From the NCBI RefSeq assembly GCF_003481985.1, contig NZ_QUMD01000002.1, positions 62,001 to 126,000 of the forward strand: DNA of 64,000 nt, read 5' to 3'. The position numbers and the translations under genes are program-made. This document shows, in pieces, positions 1-9,450 of this stretch. The stretch is from Clostridium sp. OF09-36. GTDB taxonomy: Bacteria; Bacillota; Clostridia; Lachnospirales; Lachnospiraceae. How positions within the stretch are numbered: position 1 is the stretch's first letter; every line of letters starts with the position of its first letter. The notes beneath the pieces are model-generated. The model worked only from the letters and a program-made list of their open reading frames with translations. It was not told the DNA's origin and did not search any database.

Positions 1-176
1 TTCGGGCTGCGGTCTCCCTGGTAATAATGAACACCAGTCAGAAATTCTGCCGGGCTGTACTTTGAGAGATCATGAAGCAGTCCCTGTTTATATAACCCCA
101 CACGAAAGCAGTTCTGCATGACCAGCAGCTTATGCTGTGTGATCGTACAAAAATGGTGCCACGCCTTATGCTCCAT
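1..176 (-). CDS. DUF5662 family protein, N-terminal part
   Basis: The reading frame starts at the ATG at 176, behind a clear AGGAGG site, and runs off the left edge after 58 codons. The visible protein opens MEHKAWHHFCTITQHKLLV and continues with HDLSKYSPAEF. This is the characteristic N-terminus of the DUF5662 family, small proteins common in Firmicutes whose His/Asp pattern hints at a metal-binding helical fold. No biochemical role is established. It is transcribed in the same direction as hslO behind it, about 80 bases downstream of that gene. Family assignment is from memory of the motif; the C-terminus is not visible. Confidence 0.7.
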   Translation of the reverse strand, partial: MEHKAWHHFCTITQHKLLVMQNCFRVGLYKQGLLHDLSKYSPAEFLTGVHYYQGDRSP

Positions 177-255
177 CCTTAAAACCTCCTAGTCTTTCAT
201 GTTTCTTTCCTAACGATTCTGTCGTTTCACCATGATACACCAGCCACGATGCTTC

Positions 256-1136
256 TTAGCGGCTTGCTTTCTCCAGTAAGCCCTTCAGCTCGTCCACTGT
301 AACCGGGTAGTGTTTATTGCAGAAATGACAGTTCATCTCGATGGTCTTACCTTCATCAATCATCTCCTGCAGTTCTTTCTTTCCAATGCTGATCAATGCC
401 TTCTCTATGCGCTCCCTGGAGCAATTGCAGGCAAACTGCGCCGGCATCTTATCCAGGATCTCCAGACCGAAATCACCAAGAATATGTTCCAGGATCATCT
501 CCGGGGTATTGCCTGCATCCAGCAGGGAGGTAATGGAGGTGATCTCCTTTAAGCGGGTCTCCAGGGTAGAAATAACCTCCTCAGAAGCTCCCGGGAGAAG
601 CTGTAAGATAAATCCCCCCGCCTGGCGGACGGTGTTGTCCTTATTCATCAGCACGCCCAGGGCTACGCTGGAAGGAGTCTGCTCAGAGGTTGCAAAATAA
701 TAGGTCAGATCCTCCGCAATCTCACTGGTCACCAGAATGGTCTGGCCGACATACGGCTCCTTTAAGCCGATGTCTTTGATCACGCTGAGCACGCCGATAC
801 CCAGGCACCGCCAACATCCAGCTTCCCCTTCTCATTCGGCGGAAGCATAACCTCCGGATGGTAGGCATAGCCCTTCACATCTCCTTTGGAATCTGCCGTC
901 ACAGTCAGACCGCCGATCGGACCGTCCCCCTCAATTTTAATGGTGAGAAGATCGTTGGCGCCCTTCATCATAACGCCCATCATGGCACCAGCCGTCAGAA
1001 GACGTCCTAACGCTGCGGTTGCCACTGGACTGGTATTGTGCGCCTGACGCGCATATTCGGTTAATTCTCTTGTAGTCGCAGCAAAGGCACGGATCTGTCC
1101 CTCGGCCGCAGTTGCTCTGATAATATAGTCTGACAT
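256..1136 (-). CDS. hslO: Hsp33 redox-regulated chaperonin (frameshifted in this sequence)
   Basis: Hsp33 is a cytoplasmic holdase activated by oxidation of four zinc-binding cysteines. The C-terminal zinc site is present as CNC followed by CHFC. The N-terminal half (MSDYIIRATAAEG...) and C-terminal half lie in different frames. The break is near 803-806, where family members read GGA-x-GIGVLSVIKD. Restoring one C in the run now seen as GCCTGGG (minus strand) rejoins the frames and gives 293 residues, the usual family length. The start at 1136 has a GGAGG site at normal spacing. The gene follows the methyltransferase gene in the same direction. I regard the break as a probable base-calling error. 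Function is certain from sequence; integrity in the living strain is not. Confidence 0.9.
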
Positions 1137-1144
1137 ATGTCGTT

Positions 1145-1187
1145 CCTCCTTTTTATGGATACAATTCCCTTTTTATGGATACAATTC
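1145..1187. repeat. 20-bp tandem duplication upstream of hslO
   Basis: The unit TTTTTATGGATACAATTCCC occurs twice in direct tandem, immediately upstream of the hslO ribosome site. It adds an A/T-rich spacer but no obvious promoter or start codon in frame. It looks like a recent slippage duplication. Confidence 0.75.
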
Positions 1188-1230
1188 CGGATTTTCTTTT
1201 CCGTCCATCTTTATGGGCAACACACATAAG

Positions 1231-1983
1231 TTATTTTCCGCATTCCCGCACAACAAAATAAACACGGTCACTGTCTTCTCTCGGCGGCTTTCTGGTAAAG
1301 GCATCATACACAGCTACAAGCTCCATGCCTGCCTCTTTCACAGCCTCCTTCACCTCGCTGATCTCAAAAGCCTTCTGGTAATGCGTCTCTTCATATTTAG
1401 AATACCGCCCATCCTCCTCACGGATAAACAGCGTCAGATCGTACTCATTGACCATTTCCGCTTCATCGAAATAGTTTTCCCAGATGAAGCTGCTTTCTTC
1501 CCGGTTCTCTGCAATCGTCTGCTCCCCTAACTGTTCCCGGTATTTGTAGACGGTATTCATATCAAAAATAAATACGCCCTTTGGATCCAGATAGTTGTTT
1601 GCAAGCTTTAAGACCTGCACCAGGTCCTCATGATCCTCCAGGTAATTCATGGAATCACAGATACTGACGATGGCGCGGACCGTACCATACAGTTCAAACT
1701 CCCGCATATCCTGCTGCAGATATAAAATCTGCTGCGGCTCTTCCATCTCATGCTCCAATGCTATCTCTAGCATCTCCTCGGAAAGATCCACACCGATCAT
1801 ATCGTAGCCCTTTTTTGCAAGAAGCCGCGTCAGCTTTCCGGTACCACATCCAAGATCCAAGACAAGACCATCCGTCACACCGTATTCTTTTAAAAGGCTG
1901 GTCACATAATCACACCAGTCCCTGTATGGAATATTGTCCATGAACAGATCGTACACAGACGCAAAACCTGTATATGCCTCCAT
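1231..1983 (-). CDS. class I SAM-dependent methyltransferase
   Basis: A 250-residue cytoplasmic methyltransferase. The SAM-binding motif I is VLDLGCGTGKLT (about residues 41-52), followed by the acidic motif GVDLSEEML and the D-M-R motif of motif III. The substrate cannot be read from the sequence; the family contains small-molecule and protein methylases. The start at 1983 has an AAGGAGG site. It lies upstream of hslO on the same strand with a gap of about 95 bases, and is likely co-transcribed with it. Confidence 0.85.
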   Translation of the reverse strand: MEAYTGFASVYDLFMDNIPYRDWCDYVTSLLKEYGVTDGLVLDLGCGTGKLTRLLAKKGYDMIGVDLSEEMLEIALEHEMEEPQQILYLQQDMREFELYGTVRAIVSICDSMNYLEDHEDLVQVLKLANNYLDPKGVFIFDMNTVYKYREQLGEQTIAENREESSFIWENYFDEAEMVNEYDLTLFIREEDGRYSKYEETHYQKAFEISEVKEAVKEAGMELVAVYDAFTRKPPREDSDRVYFVVRECGK

Positions 1984-2054
1984 GCTTCAAACCTCCTTCG
2001 AATACTTGTTGCTGCAAGAAGCCGGATTGCCGGATTCTCACGCTCACGAATTGG

Positions 2055-2090
2055 CAGAGGCGTCACTGGCACCTCCCTGATATGCAATGC
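2055..2090. repeat. short palindromic intergenic element, family B, copy 1
   Basis: The segment contains GAGGCGTCACTGGCACCTCC followed by CTGATATG. It resembles segments at 7921-7956 and 18729-18761. Each copy lies directly left of a terminator hairpin. See findings. Confidence 0.5.
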
Positions 2091-2127
2091 AAAGAAAAGC
2101 AGGAACGTCCAATAGACACTCCTGCTT
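2090..2127 (-). terminator. terminator after the SEC-C gene
   Basis: On the minus strand AAGCAGGA pairs with TCCTGCTT around a 15-base loop and is followed by TTTCTTT. It lies just after the SEC-C stop codon. Confidence 0.7.
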
Positions 2128-2143
2128 ACCGTTCATCGATTCC

Positions 2144-2656
2144 TTATGCGTTCTTACCGCAGCACTTTTTGTATTTCTTGCCGCTTCCACACGGACACGG
2201 ATCGTTCGGGAAAATTTTCTTTTCCTTGCGGATGGTTCCGGAAGCCTTCTGCTGCTTGTAAAGCTCTTTTCTCTTCTCTTCGCTTAAGATGGAGTCCCAC
2301 TGCGGCAGAGTGTACAGCCATTCTGCTTTTGCCTCTACCATGTTGTAGTAAAGCTTCTCCGGATCGATCTCGATCTTTACCTGGGTGTTCTCATCCATGG
2401 TCTCGATCGGGTTCTCATAGCCCTTTAAGCTCTCGTTGATGCCGTCTAAGAAGCCAGTCATGATCAGAACCTCAGTCTGGTACTTATCTGCCAGCTCTTT
2501 TACGGTTCCGGAAACAACTTCTGCCGGGTTGCTTAAGATCTGCTCGTAGATACCCTTCTCAATTGTGAAATAGCCAGTCCACAGCTGCTCTCTCTGTTTA
2601 TCATCTAGACCATTGCCGTAAGCAAGGTTTCTCCAGTTTTCTAATAAGGTTGCCAT
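2144..2656 (-). CDS. SEC-C metal-binding domain protein
   Basis: A 170-residue protein. Its last 25 residues form the zinc-binding SEC-C motif (NDPCPCGSGKKYKKCC) that is also found at the C-terminus of SecA. The N-terminal part is helical and acidic, with no recognised domain and no signal peptide, so it is cytoplasmic. Stand-alone SEC-C proteins of this size are common in Firmicutes and are mostly uncharacterised. It has its own terminator, so it is probably monocistronic. Confidence 0.8.
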   Translation of the reverse strand: MATLLENWRNLAYGNGLDDKQREQLWTGYFTIEKGIYEQILSNPAEVVSGTVKELADKYQTEVLIMTGFLDGINESLKGYENPIETMDENTQVKIEIDPEKLYYNMVEAKAEWLYTLPQWDSILSEEKRKELYKQQKASGTIRKEKKIFPNDPCPCGSGKKYKKCCGKNA

Positions 2657-2842
2657 ATTGTATATCCTTCCTTTTTCTATAATCCTGTTCGCACATTAAG
2701 GACAACGTGCATATTCCCGATAAGTATATAACATTTCTCAGTATTTTGCAAATCATTTATGCAGAATTTTCAGTCCGGAATGTTCAGAATTTTCAATTCA
2801 TTTCCTGTTCAAAAAATCTGTCCCTGTAAGCAATGCACTCTT

Positions 2843-4060
2843 TCACACCTTCCGGTACAGATATTTCGGAATTCCATGCTCCATAGGGCGCTTTGGTTCT
2901 CCCTGGATCATCGGCAAAGCATAATCGATGAATGCCTGTGCCACATCACTTCCACCACTGGTGATCCACTCCTGTGGAACCTTTTTTTCCTGGTTGCAGA
3001 CTTCATTCACATCCACCAGTCGGCACTCCATGCAGTACGGCTCTGCGGTTACCCGTTCAAAGGCTACCATCTGTCCAGTCTTCCCGGATACAGCAGCCCG
3101 GACGCCCTCCTGTCCTGCCAGAGCCGCCTCCGTGATATCAGTCTCCGATGCCAGCATGCCACTGCAGCGCTGGCTGACATTCAGCTCCACGGAACGCACC
3201 TTGACACCAAAACGGTGCCGGACAAAATTCTCCAGGACCTTACCGCAGCCAGTCAGCATCTTATGGCCAAAATTGTCCACCATGGCTTCATCTCCGTACT
3301 CACAGATAAAGGTTCCGGATGCATCGGAAATTCCCTCCGACACGCACACAACTACACTGTTCTGTTTCCCCAGTGCTGCTTTCAGATCCTTTGCAAACTG
3401 CTCCAGTTCAAAATCTGCCTCTGGCAGATAGATCAGCACCGGATTGTCTCCCTCGAATTTCCGGGCCAGCACACTGGCTGCCGTAAGCCAGCCGGCATGG
3501 CGTCCCATCAGCTCTACAATGGTCACCGCCTTCTGCTGGTACACGGAAGCGTCTAACGCGATCTCCCGCACAGCCGCAGCCACATACTTGGCTGCACTGC
3601 CATATCCCGGCGTATGATCCGTCATGATAAGGTCGTTATCGATGGTTTTTGGAATACCGATAAACCGGATATCGCTTCCATGGTGCTTTGCGTACCGGGA
3701 AAGCTTGCTGACCGTATCCATGGAATCATTTCCGCCAATATAGAGGAAATATCCGATCTCCATCTGACGGAATTTCTCAAAAACCGTCTCATAAAAGGCA
3801 TCGGTCAGGTTTTCCGGAAGCTTATAACGGCAGGAGCCTAAAAAGGCTGCCGGGGTCAGCTTTAAAAGCTCCAGATCCTCCCCGGAAAGCTCTGCACCCA
3901 GATCCATATAATGATCCTGCAGCAATCCCTCAATTCCATTGATCATGCCGTACACATGACCGATCCCAGGCATCTTCAGCGCTTCCTTCACAACTCCATA
4001 AAGACTTGCATTGATCACAGCGGTGGGGCCGCCAGACTGTCCAACTAATAGATTTTTCAT
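2843..4060 (-). CDS. pyrophosphate-type 6-phosphofructokinase
   Basis: It phosphorylates fructose 6-phosphate in glycolysis, here probably with pyrophosphate as donor. The protein (405 residues) opens KNLLVGQSGGPTAVIN. It carries GGNDSMDT, with Asp where ATP-dependent enzymes have Gly (GGDGS), and PKTIDNDL, the lysine-containing motif of PPi-using enzymes. MGRHAGWL lies in the sugar-phosphate site. I prefer the ATG at 4060 over the upstream ATG at 4072, because 4060 has a GAGGA site seven bases ahead and 4072 has only a weak one. The gap to the neighbouring SpoIID gene is over 260 bases. Donor specificity is inferred from motifs. Confidence 0.85.
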   Translation of the reverse strand: MKNLLVGQSGGPTAVINASLYGVVKEALKMPGIGHVYGMINGIEGLLQDHYMDLGAELSGEDLELLKLTPAAFLGSCRYKLPENLTDAFYETVFEKFRQMEIGYFLYIGGNDSMDTVSKLSRYAKHHGSDIRFIGIPKTIDNDLIMTDHTPGYGSAAKYVAAAVREIALDASVYQQKAVTIVELMGRHAGWLTAASVLARKFEGDNPVLIYLPEADFELEQFAKDLKAALGKQNSVVVCVSEGISDASGTFICEYGDEAMVDNFGHKMLTGCGKVLENFVRHRFGVKVRSVELNVSQRCSGMLASETDITEAALAGQEGVRAAVSGKTGQMVAFERVTAEPYCMECRLVDVNEVCNQEKKVPQEWITSGGSDVAQAFIDYALPMIQGEPKRPMEHGIPKYLYRKV

Positions 4061-4165
4061 TTCTGTCCTCATTTCTGTCTCAATCTGTAACTGATTTCTG
4101 GTGTTTCACATGTTTTCTTATTATACGGATATTTGAAAGAATTTGCAACCATGCACTGGATTTTT

Positions 4166-4208
4166 AAAAAAATTAAGCCCCGGCACATCCAATATGCCGA
4201 AGCTTAAT
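4166..4208 (-). terminator. terminator after the SpoIID-like gene
   Basis: On the minus strand AAGCTTCGGCA pairs with TGCCGGGGCTT and is followed by AATTTTTTT. It closes the AI-2E exporter/SpoIID operon. Confidence 0.85.
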
Positions 4209-4324
4209 AAAAAGGGGAGGATAAGTATTTCTCTTTTCTTTGGTACTACTCCTATTATGTCCTCCCTTTCCTTCTTTATACATCCAATAAAAATTTTTAT
4301 TGCATTTCCTATTGCAGAAGGCAC

Positions 4325-6601
4325 CTATGACGCATCTGCTGATTCTTTTTCCTCAATCGTTACCCCATCATAAAAATATTTCAGGATTTCTTCATAGTTC
4401 ACTCCAGTCTTAGCCATGGCCTGTGCCCCGTTCTGGCTCATGCCGACACCATGTCCGTACCCACCGCCGTAAATACGGAACTGTGCGACACCATTCTGAT
4501 CTGTGCCGGCAGCTTCCACAATGAGGAAACCGCTGGGCAGCAGCTCCCAGCCCTCTGAGGTTTTTCCATCACCGCGGTTAATGCTGAGGGAAGAATCGCC
4601 AAGGGCACTGCGGATAGCGTTCTGCCCGGTTATGATTCTTTCCCCTTCACTGCCCTTTACCAGAAGCTTCATGGCTACACCGCCCGGCCCACGCTCCGTA
4701 ACGGAAACATCCGTCACAGTTCCCACTCCGGCTACATGTGCAGCGATCACGTTGCCATTGGTCTTTAAATTCCAGCGGTAAAACGGATAGGAGGCGTCAT
4801 ATGCCGGGAACTCCTTGTTCTTAATAAACTGTGCAAACGCATCTTCGTTTTCAAAGCTTAAGCGGCTTCTGGCGGTCTGAAGGCTCAGGCTCCGCAGATA
4901 CGGGGTCTGCTCTGGATCACTATCCCAGATTGCTGCATTGGTAGTGGTGCCGCAGGATGTGGAAAAATAATAGGCCGTGACCGGATTTCCGTCATAGTAC
5001 AACATTTTCCCATAGGTTTCCTGCACCGCCTGCGTTGTTTTTGCATCGGTTTCCACATTATTATAGACCTGAAACTGTGTGCTGTCATCGATCTGGGCGC
5101 CGTAGGAGCGGTAGCTGTTGCTCTTCATCTGCATATAGGCATAGGTTCTCGCGCAGACTGCCTGGGCCTTTAAGGCTTCCTTTTCATAGCTGGCTGGCAT
5201 TTCACTCGGCACCACCTTTTTCAGATAATCCTCCAGAGGCAGTTCGTTGACAAGGACCAGCCCTTCCTCTGTGTCTAAGATTTCCAGCCGCCCGGCATAA
5301 GACGGATGCCCCTGCGAGCGGTTTAAGCTGGTCACCGTAAGCTCTGTCCCTGTCTCTGGCTCCAGGATCAGGCGCTGTGCGCTGCAGCTTCCATCCCCGG
5401 TGGTTACAGATACCATGCTGCCCGGCTCTAATTCTTTTTCTTCCTCTCCCTGAATTTCTTTTACACTTCCAGGACAGCTGATCTCAACCGTCTGATGCGT
5501 TTTATCCTGAAAGCCGTCGCCAAGGATCAGGACACGGATCTGTTTGGCAGTATCCTCCCGTTCCTTGATGACTGCACAGATCATTCCCTTCGCAACCACA
5601 AACTCCTGGCTGCTGCTTCCCACCAGGATCTCAGAAAGTGGAAGCCGTTTGACATCGCCGTAGGTTTTTAATACCTTATATTCTGTATCGAGCGGCACAC
5701 TTCCATAGCCCTCCAGCTCAATGGCATCGTCCCGTACAGAAAGCACCTTTCCGCTGATCCGCTCTTTTTTTAATGATACCTTTGTGATTTTTCCATGCTC
5801 CATACTGATATCTGCCAGGTTGCCGGCCAGCTCTTCCGGCTTTTTACAGCTTTTCTGAAAGGAAAGCTTTCTCTGGATATTACCGATGTATACCATCAGG
5901 CTCTGGCTGTCACCATTCAGGATCCAGACATTGCGGTACAGCGTATTCTGGCCCATATCTTTTTTTACATGGATCAGCTCCCCGTCTCTCACCCACACAG
6001 ACAGTTCGTGATCGACATAAGAATCCAGGGACAGACCATAAAATGTGACCGTGCCTAAGCTTGTATAAGCGGTCCACGCCGGGCAGCCCTGGATATTTTC
6101 CGGCGTCCCGTAAACCTTGATGTTTTCCTCCTGCACTGCCCCGTCCTGATCCACAGCCTTTAAAAATGTCTCGTAAAACAGCCACCAAGTATCTTCCGGA
6201 CATGCTTTATTTTTGCCATGGCGTTTTTCCAGCGCTGATCCTTTTGTATCGGCCGAGGCTTTTTTTGCGATCTGGGCCGCTTCCAGATACGTCAGGGCAC
6301 CCTCTGCATGCTCCCGGTCCGCAGGCGTATCTGCCTCATCCAGATATCCTGCTTCATATAAATAATCCAGATACGGAACATACCATTCCCCCATGGCATC
6401 TGCCGGGAAATGGGATGCGCCGTATTCTTTTTCCCATGCATTCAGCTCTTCCGGTGATATAAGAGCAAGGGCGACTGACTTTGCAGCCGCCGCCCTGGTA
6501 ATTCCCGATCTATCCGGTTCACAAAAAAGAATGATACCGATCAAGATCAGAACGATCGCCGGAATTCCAAATATCCAACGGATCATATTTCGTTTTCTCA
6601 T
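4325..6601 (-). CDS. SpoIID/LytB domain protein, membrane anchored
   Basis: A 758-residue protein with an N-terminal membrane anchor (about residues 10-28) and a long extracellular region. The SpoIID/LytB domain begins near residue 460 (NELPLEDYLKKVVPSEMP, then EALKAQAVCARTYAY) and ends with GYGHGVGMSQNGAQAMAK. In sporulation, SpoIID is a lytic transglycosylase acting on peptidoglycan during engulfment. This protein is about twice the length of B. subtilis SpoIID and carries an extra N-terminal region of unknown fold, so it may act in vegetative wall turnover instead. Its start overlaps the stop of the upstream exporter gene by four bases (ATGA), suggesting translational coupling. Confidence 0.8.
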   Translation of the reverse strand: MRKRNMIRWIFGIPAIVLILIGIILFCEPDRSGITRAAAAKSVALALISPEELNAWEKEYGASHFPADAMGEWYVPYLDYLYEAGYLDEADTPADREHAEGALTYLEAAQIAKKASADTKGSALEKRHGKNKACPEDTWWLFYETFLKAVDQDGAVQEENIKVYGTPENIQGCPAWTAYTSLGTVTFYGLSLDSYVDHELSVWVRDGELIHVKKDMGQNTLYRNVWILNGDSQSLMVYIGNIQRKLSFQKSCKKPEELAGNLADISMEHGKITKVSLKKERISGKVLSVRDDAIELEGYGSVPLDTEYKVLKTYGDVKRLPLSEILVGSSSQEFVVAKGMICAVIKEREDTAKQIRVLILGDGFQDKTHQTVEISCPGSVKEIQGEEEKELEPGSMVSVTTGDGSCSAQRLILEPETGTELTVTSLNRSQGHPSYAGRLEILDTEEGLVLVNELPLEDYLKKVVPSEMPASYEKEALKAQAVCARTYAYMQMKSNSYRSYGAQIDDSTQFQVYNNVETDAKTTQAVQETYGKMLYYDGNPVTAYYFSTSCGTTTNAAIWDSDPEQTPYLRSLSLQTARSRLSFENEDAFAQFIKNKEFPAYDASYPFYRWNLKTNGNVIAAHVAGVGTVTDVSVTERGPGGVAMKLLVKGSEGERIITGQNAIRSALGDSSLSINRGDGKTSEGWELLPSGFLIVEAAGTDQNGVAQFRIYGGGYGHGVGMSQNGAQAMAKTGVNYEEILKYFYDGVTIEEKESADAS

Positions 6602-7845
6602 AAATTCCTCTCGCCCTTGATATAAGTCTTTGCAGTTTCATCGATGTGGTCGAGACCATCGTACTCACGGAGTTTCCCAGACAAAGCTTTTTTTCCAAGT
6701 CTCCATCTTGTAAACTCTGCCACAAGACGGTAAATAACTGCAAACGTCGGCACTCCGATGATCATTCCGACAAAGCCCCAGAGGCCTCCGAACAGCAGAA
6801 TGGAAAAGAGCACCCAGAAGCTGGAAAGTCCCGTGGAATCCCCCAGGATCTTTGGTCCCAGGATATTTCCGTCGAACTGCTGCAAAAGCAGGATAAAAAT
6901 CAGGAAATAAATGCATTTCACCGGATCCGATAACAAGATCAAAAGTGCACTTGGCACCGCCCCGATAAACGGGCCGAAGAACGGCACAACATTGGTAACA
7001 CCCACGATCACGCTGACAAGCAGAACATACGGCATATTGGCAAAGCCGAGAAGCACAAAGCAGATCAGGCCGATGATCAAAGAATCGAGCAGCTTTCCAA
7101 TAATGAACCCACCAAATACATGATGCACATACCTTGCTTCTTCCACTATCTTATTCGCAATCTTTAACGGAAATAACCCATAAATGATCATTTTGACCTG
7201 GGCACGCAGCTTTTCCTTCATATTAAGAAGATAGATCATGACGATGAGGCCAATGAGGATATCAAATACCGCATTCACGACCAGAACCACTCCGCTGGAG
7301 ACTCCTCCAATGATCCGGTAGATGTTTGGCACGACCACGTTGGTTAGCCAGTTCTGGAGATAATCGGCTGCTGCTCCATAATGCTGCATCACCTGCTGCT
7401 CCAGGTCTGGGTTATCTGCCAGAACCTTTTCCAGCCAGATCTCCAGATTATTGATGTTTGCCGGCAGGGTGTCCATAACCCCGCGGATGCTGTTGATGAG
7501 CTGCGGAATTAGCATAGAAATAAGTCCTACCACCACAGCCACCAGAAGTAACAGGCTTGCTACGGTCCCAAGAAAGCCGCCTAAGCTTTTCCGGCTTTTT
7601 TCTGCCGGGATCACCTTCTCTGTCAGCTTCATAACTGCCCCCTGTACCCGGTTATAAACCGGTGTCAGCAGATAGGCAAACACTGCCCCATAGATCACCG
7701 GTGCCAGGATCTTGGCGATCTTTTTTCCAAGCGCAGCCACGAGTGACCACCGGATCGCTACAAATACAGCAGCGACCAGAAGCAAAAGCACTACCAGTGC
7801 TGTAACGCCCCAGCATATATATGTGCGGTACTTATCATTTTTCAT
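6598..7845 (-). CDS. AI-2E family transporter
   Basis: A 415-residue polytopic membrane protein with the usual eight hydrophobic segments and the conserved late motif GNILGPKILGDSTGLSSFWVLFSILLF (residues about 330-355). The family was named for autoinducer-2 export but includes proton/sodium antiporters and permeases of unknown substrate, so the cargo is undetermined. The ATG at 7845 has a GGAAAGGA site; the upstream in-frame ATG at 7875 has none. It overlaps the SpoIID-like gene by four bases, so the pair is one operon. Confidence 0.85.
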   Translation of the reverse strand: MKNDKYRTYICWGVTALVVLLLLVAAVFVAIRWSLVAALGKKIAKILAPVIYGAVFAYLLTPVYNRVQGAVMKLTEKVIPAEKSRKSLGGFLGTVASLLLLVAVVVGLISMLIPQLINSIRGVMDTLPANINNLEIWLEKVLADNPDLEQQVMQHYGAAADYLQNWLTNVVVPNIYRIIGGVSSGVVLVVNAVFDILIGLIVMIYLLNMKEKLRAQVKMIIYGLFPLKIANKIVEEARYVHHVFGGFIIGKLLDSLIIGLICFVLLGFANMPYVLLVSVIVGVTNVVPFFGPFIGAVPSALLILLSDPVKCIYFLIFILLLQQFDGNILGPKILGDSTGLSSFWVLFSILLFGGLWGFVGMIIGVPTFAVIYRLVAEFTRWRLGKKALSGKLREYDGLDHIDETAKTYIKGERNL

Positions 7846-7920
7846 GGTATTTTCCTTTCCAATATGTAGTTCCATAACAGAACTGCAAAGCTGCCAGACG
7901 CAGGCACTGTTATCATCATC

Positions 7921-7956
7921 GGACGCGCCACTGGCGCCTCCTCGATAAGCGATGTA
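7921..7956. repeat. short palindromic intergenic element, family B, copy 2
   Basis: Contains GCGCCACTGGCGC followed by CTCCTCGATAAGCGATG, directly left of the 6S RNA terminator. It is similar to 2055-2090 and 18729-18761. Confidence 0.5.
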
Positions 7957-7982
7957 ATAAAAGCAGCGATTTCTCGCTGCTT
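7955..7982 (-). terminator. 6S RNA terminator
   Basis: On the minus strand AAGCAGCG and CGCTGCTT form a tight hairpin with a short loop, followed by TTATT. Confidence 0.8.
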
Positions 7983-7993
7983 ATTTCTCTTTT

Positions 7994-8172
7994 GTAATCC
8001 CGAATGTGCCGTTCTTACTTATTGACGCCTAGCAAAGCTAGGTGGGCAACCGCATGCAGGCTTCTGCCTTCCACTCTGTGGAGGCCTGACATCTGCCAGC
8101 AGATATAGGAATCCCTTAGTCAGTAATGTAGGTTCAAAATGGGTAAGGTTGTCGAACACTTCAGGAATTACT
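7994..8172 (-). ncRNA. ssrS: 6S RNA
   Basis: 6S RNA binds the housekeeping RNA polymerase and mimics an open promoter. The two ends pair, as in all 6S RNAs: the 5' end AATTCCTGAAGTGTTCG pairs with the 3' end CGGCACATTCGGGATT (minus strand). The conserved internal segment CCTGCATGCGGTTG and a central hairpin CCTCCACAGAGTGGAAGG are present. A perfect sigma-A promoter lies just upstream (8193-8221) and a terminator just downstream. No credible protein is encoded in this stretch. Exact processed ends are estimates. Confidence 0.85.
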
Positions 8173-8192
8173 GTCTTTTTTGTTCTGAACTG

Positions 8193-8221
8193 ATTATACA
8201 ACATATGGTGCTCTTTTTCAA
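8193..8221 (-). promoter_or_regulatory. 6S RNA promoter
   Basis: On the minus strand TTGAAA, 17 bases, TATAAT. This places the transcription start about 10-20 bases ahead of the paired 6S RNA terminus. Confidence 0.85.
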
Positions 8222-8279
8222 GTTCCTTTTCAAAACATCCTTGACTTTCCATATTGCCATATTGCATATTGCCCTATTC

Positions 8280-8308
8280 TTGCTTTTTTCGTTTCATTTT
8301 TGTATACT
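8280..8308 (+). promoter_or_regulatory. promoter for the radical SAM gene
   Basis: TTGCTT, 17 bases, TATACT, about 80 bases ahead of the start codon. Upstream (8250-8275) ATATTGC is repeated three times in tandem. Confidence 0.6.
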
Positions 8309-8390
8309 GGGCAAAGAATCCGAAAACAATTTTGTTCGTGTTCGCATGCTGCGCAAACAGCAATGCGTTCATTTAGATGGGAGTATCATT

Positions 8391-9324
8391 ATGTCCGAAT
8401 ACACATCAGCTTATTTTCAGGAACAGATTCATCACTGCCAGCTCTGTCCACGCATGTGCGGGGTTGACCGCACGGTAAAGCAGGGCTTTTGCCAGGCACC
8501 GGCCGGTGCCGTTGCTGCCCGGGCTGCCTTGCATTTCTGGGAGGAGCCCTGCATCAGCGGTACCCGGGGAAGCGGCACGGTATTTTTCAGCGGCTGTACG
8601 CTGCGCTGCTGCTTCTGCCAAAACTACCGGATCAGCCGCGAGCTGTACGGAAAAGCACTTACCACCCGGGAGCTGGCCGATACCTTTTTGCGGCTGCAGG
8701 ATCAGGGGGCCAATAACATCAGCCTGGTAACTGCCACCCATTTTCTCCCCTGGATCCTTCCGGCCCTGGATCTGGTCCGGGACCGTCTTTTCATTCCTGT
8801 TGTCTATAATTGCGGCGGCTATGAACGGGTAGAAACCATTGACGCCTTAAAGGATTACGTGGATATCTGGCTGCCAGACCTCAAATACGAAAGTTCTGAC
8901 CTTTCTGCCCGCTATTCTCAGGCTCCGTTCTATTTCCAGACCGCCACAAAAGCCATCTCGCAGATGATCCGGCAGACCGGTGCGCCAAAGCTTCGGACCA
9001 TACCAGGGGAAGCTGCCCCGGTCATGGAACGCGGTGTGATCATCCGTCATCTTGTACTGCCGGCAAAAAGAGGACTCCATCCGCCTGATGCACTGGCTGG
9101 CAGATTCCCTGCCACAAAATAGCTTTTATATTAGCCTTATGAGCCAGTATACCCCTTACGAAAAGAACCCACAGTTTCCAGAGCTGAACCGCCGCATCAC
9201 CAGCTACGAATACCAGAAGGTTGTGGACGCTGCATTGGAGCTGGGGCTCACCCAGGGTTTTATGCAGGAAAAAAGCAGTGCAAAGGAGGAATATACCCCT
9301 GCATTTGATTTAGAAGGCCTGTAG
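8391..9324 (+). CDS. radical SAM protein, PflA-like (frameshifted in this sequence)
   Basis: A radical SAM iron-sulfur protein of about 310 residues. A cysteine-rich N-terminus (CQLCPRMCGVDR) is followed by the radical SAM motif as FFSGCTLRCCFCQNY (C-x3-C-x2-C). The family resembles pyruvate-formate-lyase activating enzymes (PflX-type); its substrate is not known. The frame breaks in the five-A run at 9065-9069. Removing one A restores LPAKEDSIRLMHWLADSLP and continues to the stop at 9324. The chosen ATG at 8391 has GGGAG upstream; the frame is open further upstream but overlaps the promoter. The indel is probably a sequencing error. Confidence 0.8.
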
Positions 9325-9367
9325 ATCTGCCGCACGTTCCTGCAGGCTGTCATATGATTCCTGTTCG

Positions 9368-9450
9368 TGGACACTCAGTACACAGTCCAGATTGCCAGGA
9401 AAGATTTTCCATGCATGGCGCCTGTTTACAGACACTCAGTACACGGCCGG
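9368..9450. repeat. pair of direct repeats at the amidase 3' end
   Basis: GTGTACTGAGTGTC (minus strand) occurs at the amidase stop codon and again about 60 bases downstream, each followed within ten bases by AACAGG. It looks like a duplication of the gene's last bases. Confidence 0.45.

Noticed and set aside
2759..3556. Long plus-strand open frame opposite the phosphofructokinase gene
   Set aside because: The composition is typical of an antisense shadow, it has no ribosome site, and the minus-strand gene is unambiguous.
8019..8267. 82-codon minus-strand frame between the exporter and radical SAM genes
   Set aside because: It overlaps the 6S RNA and its promoter, lacks a ribosome site and has an implausible protein sequence.
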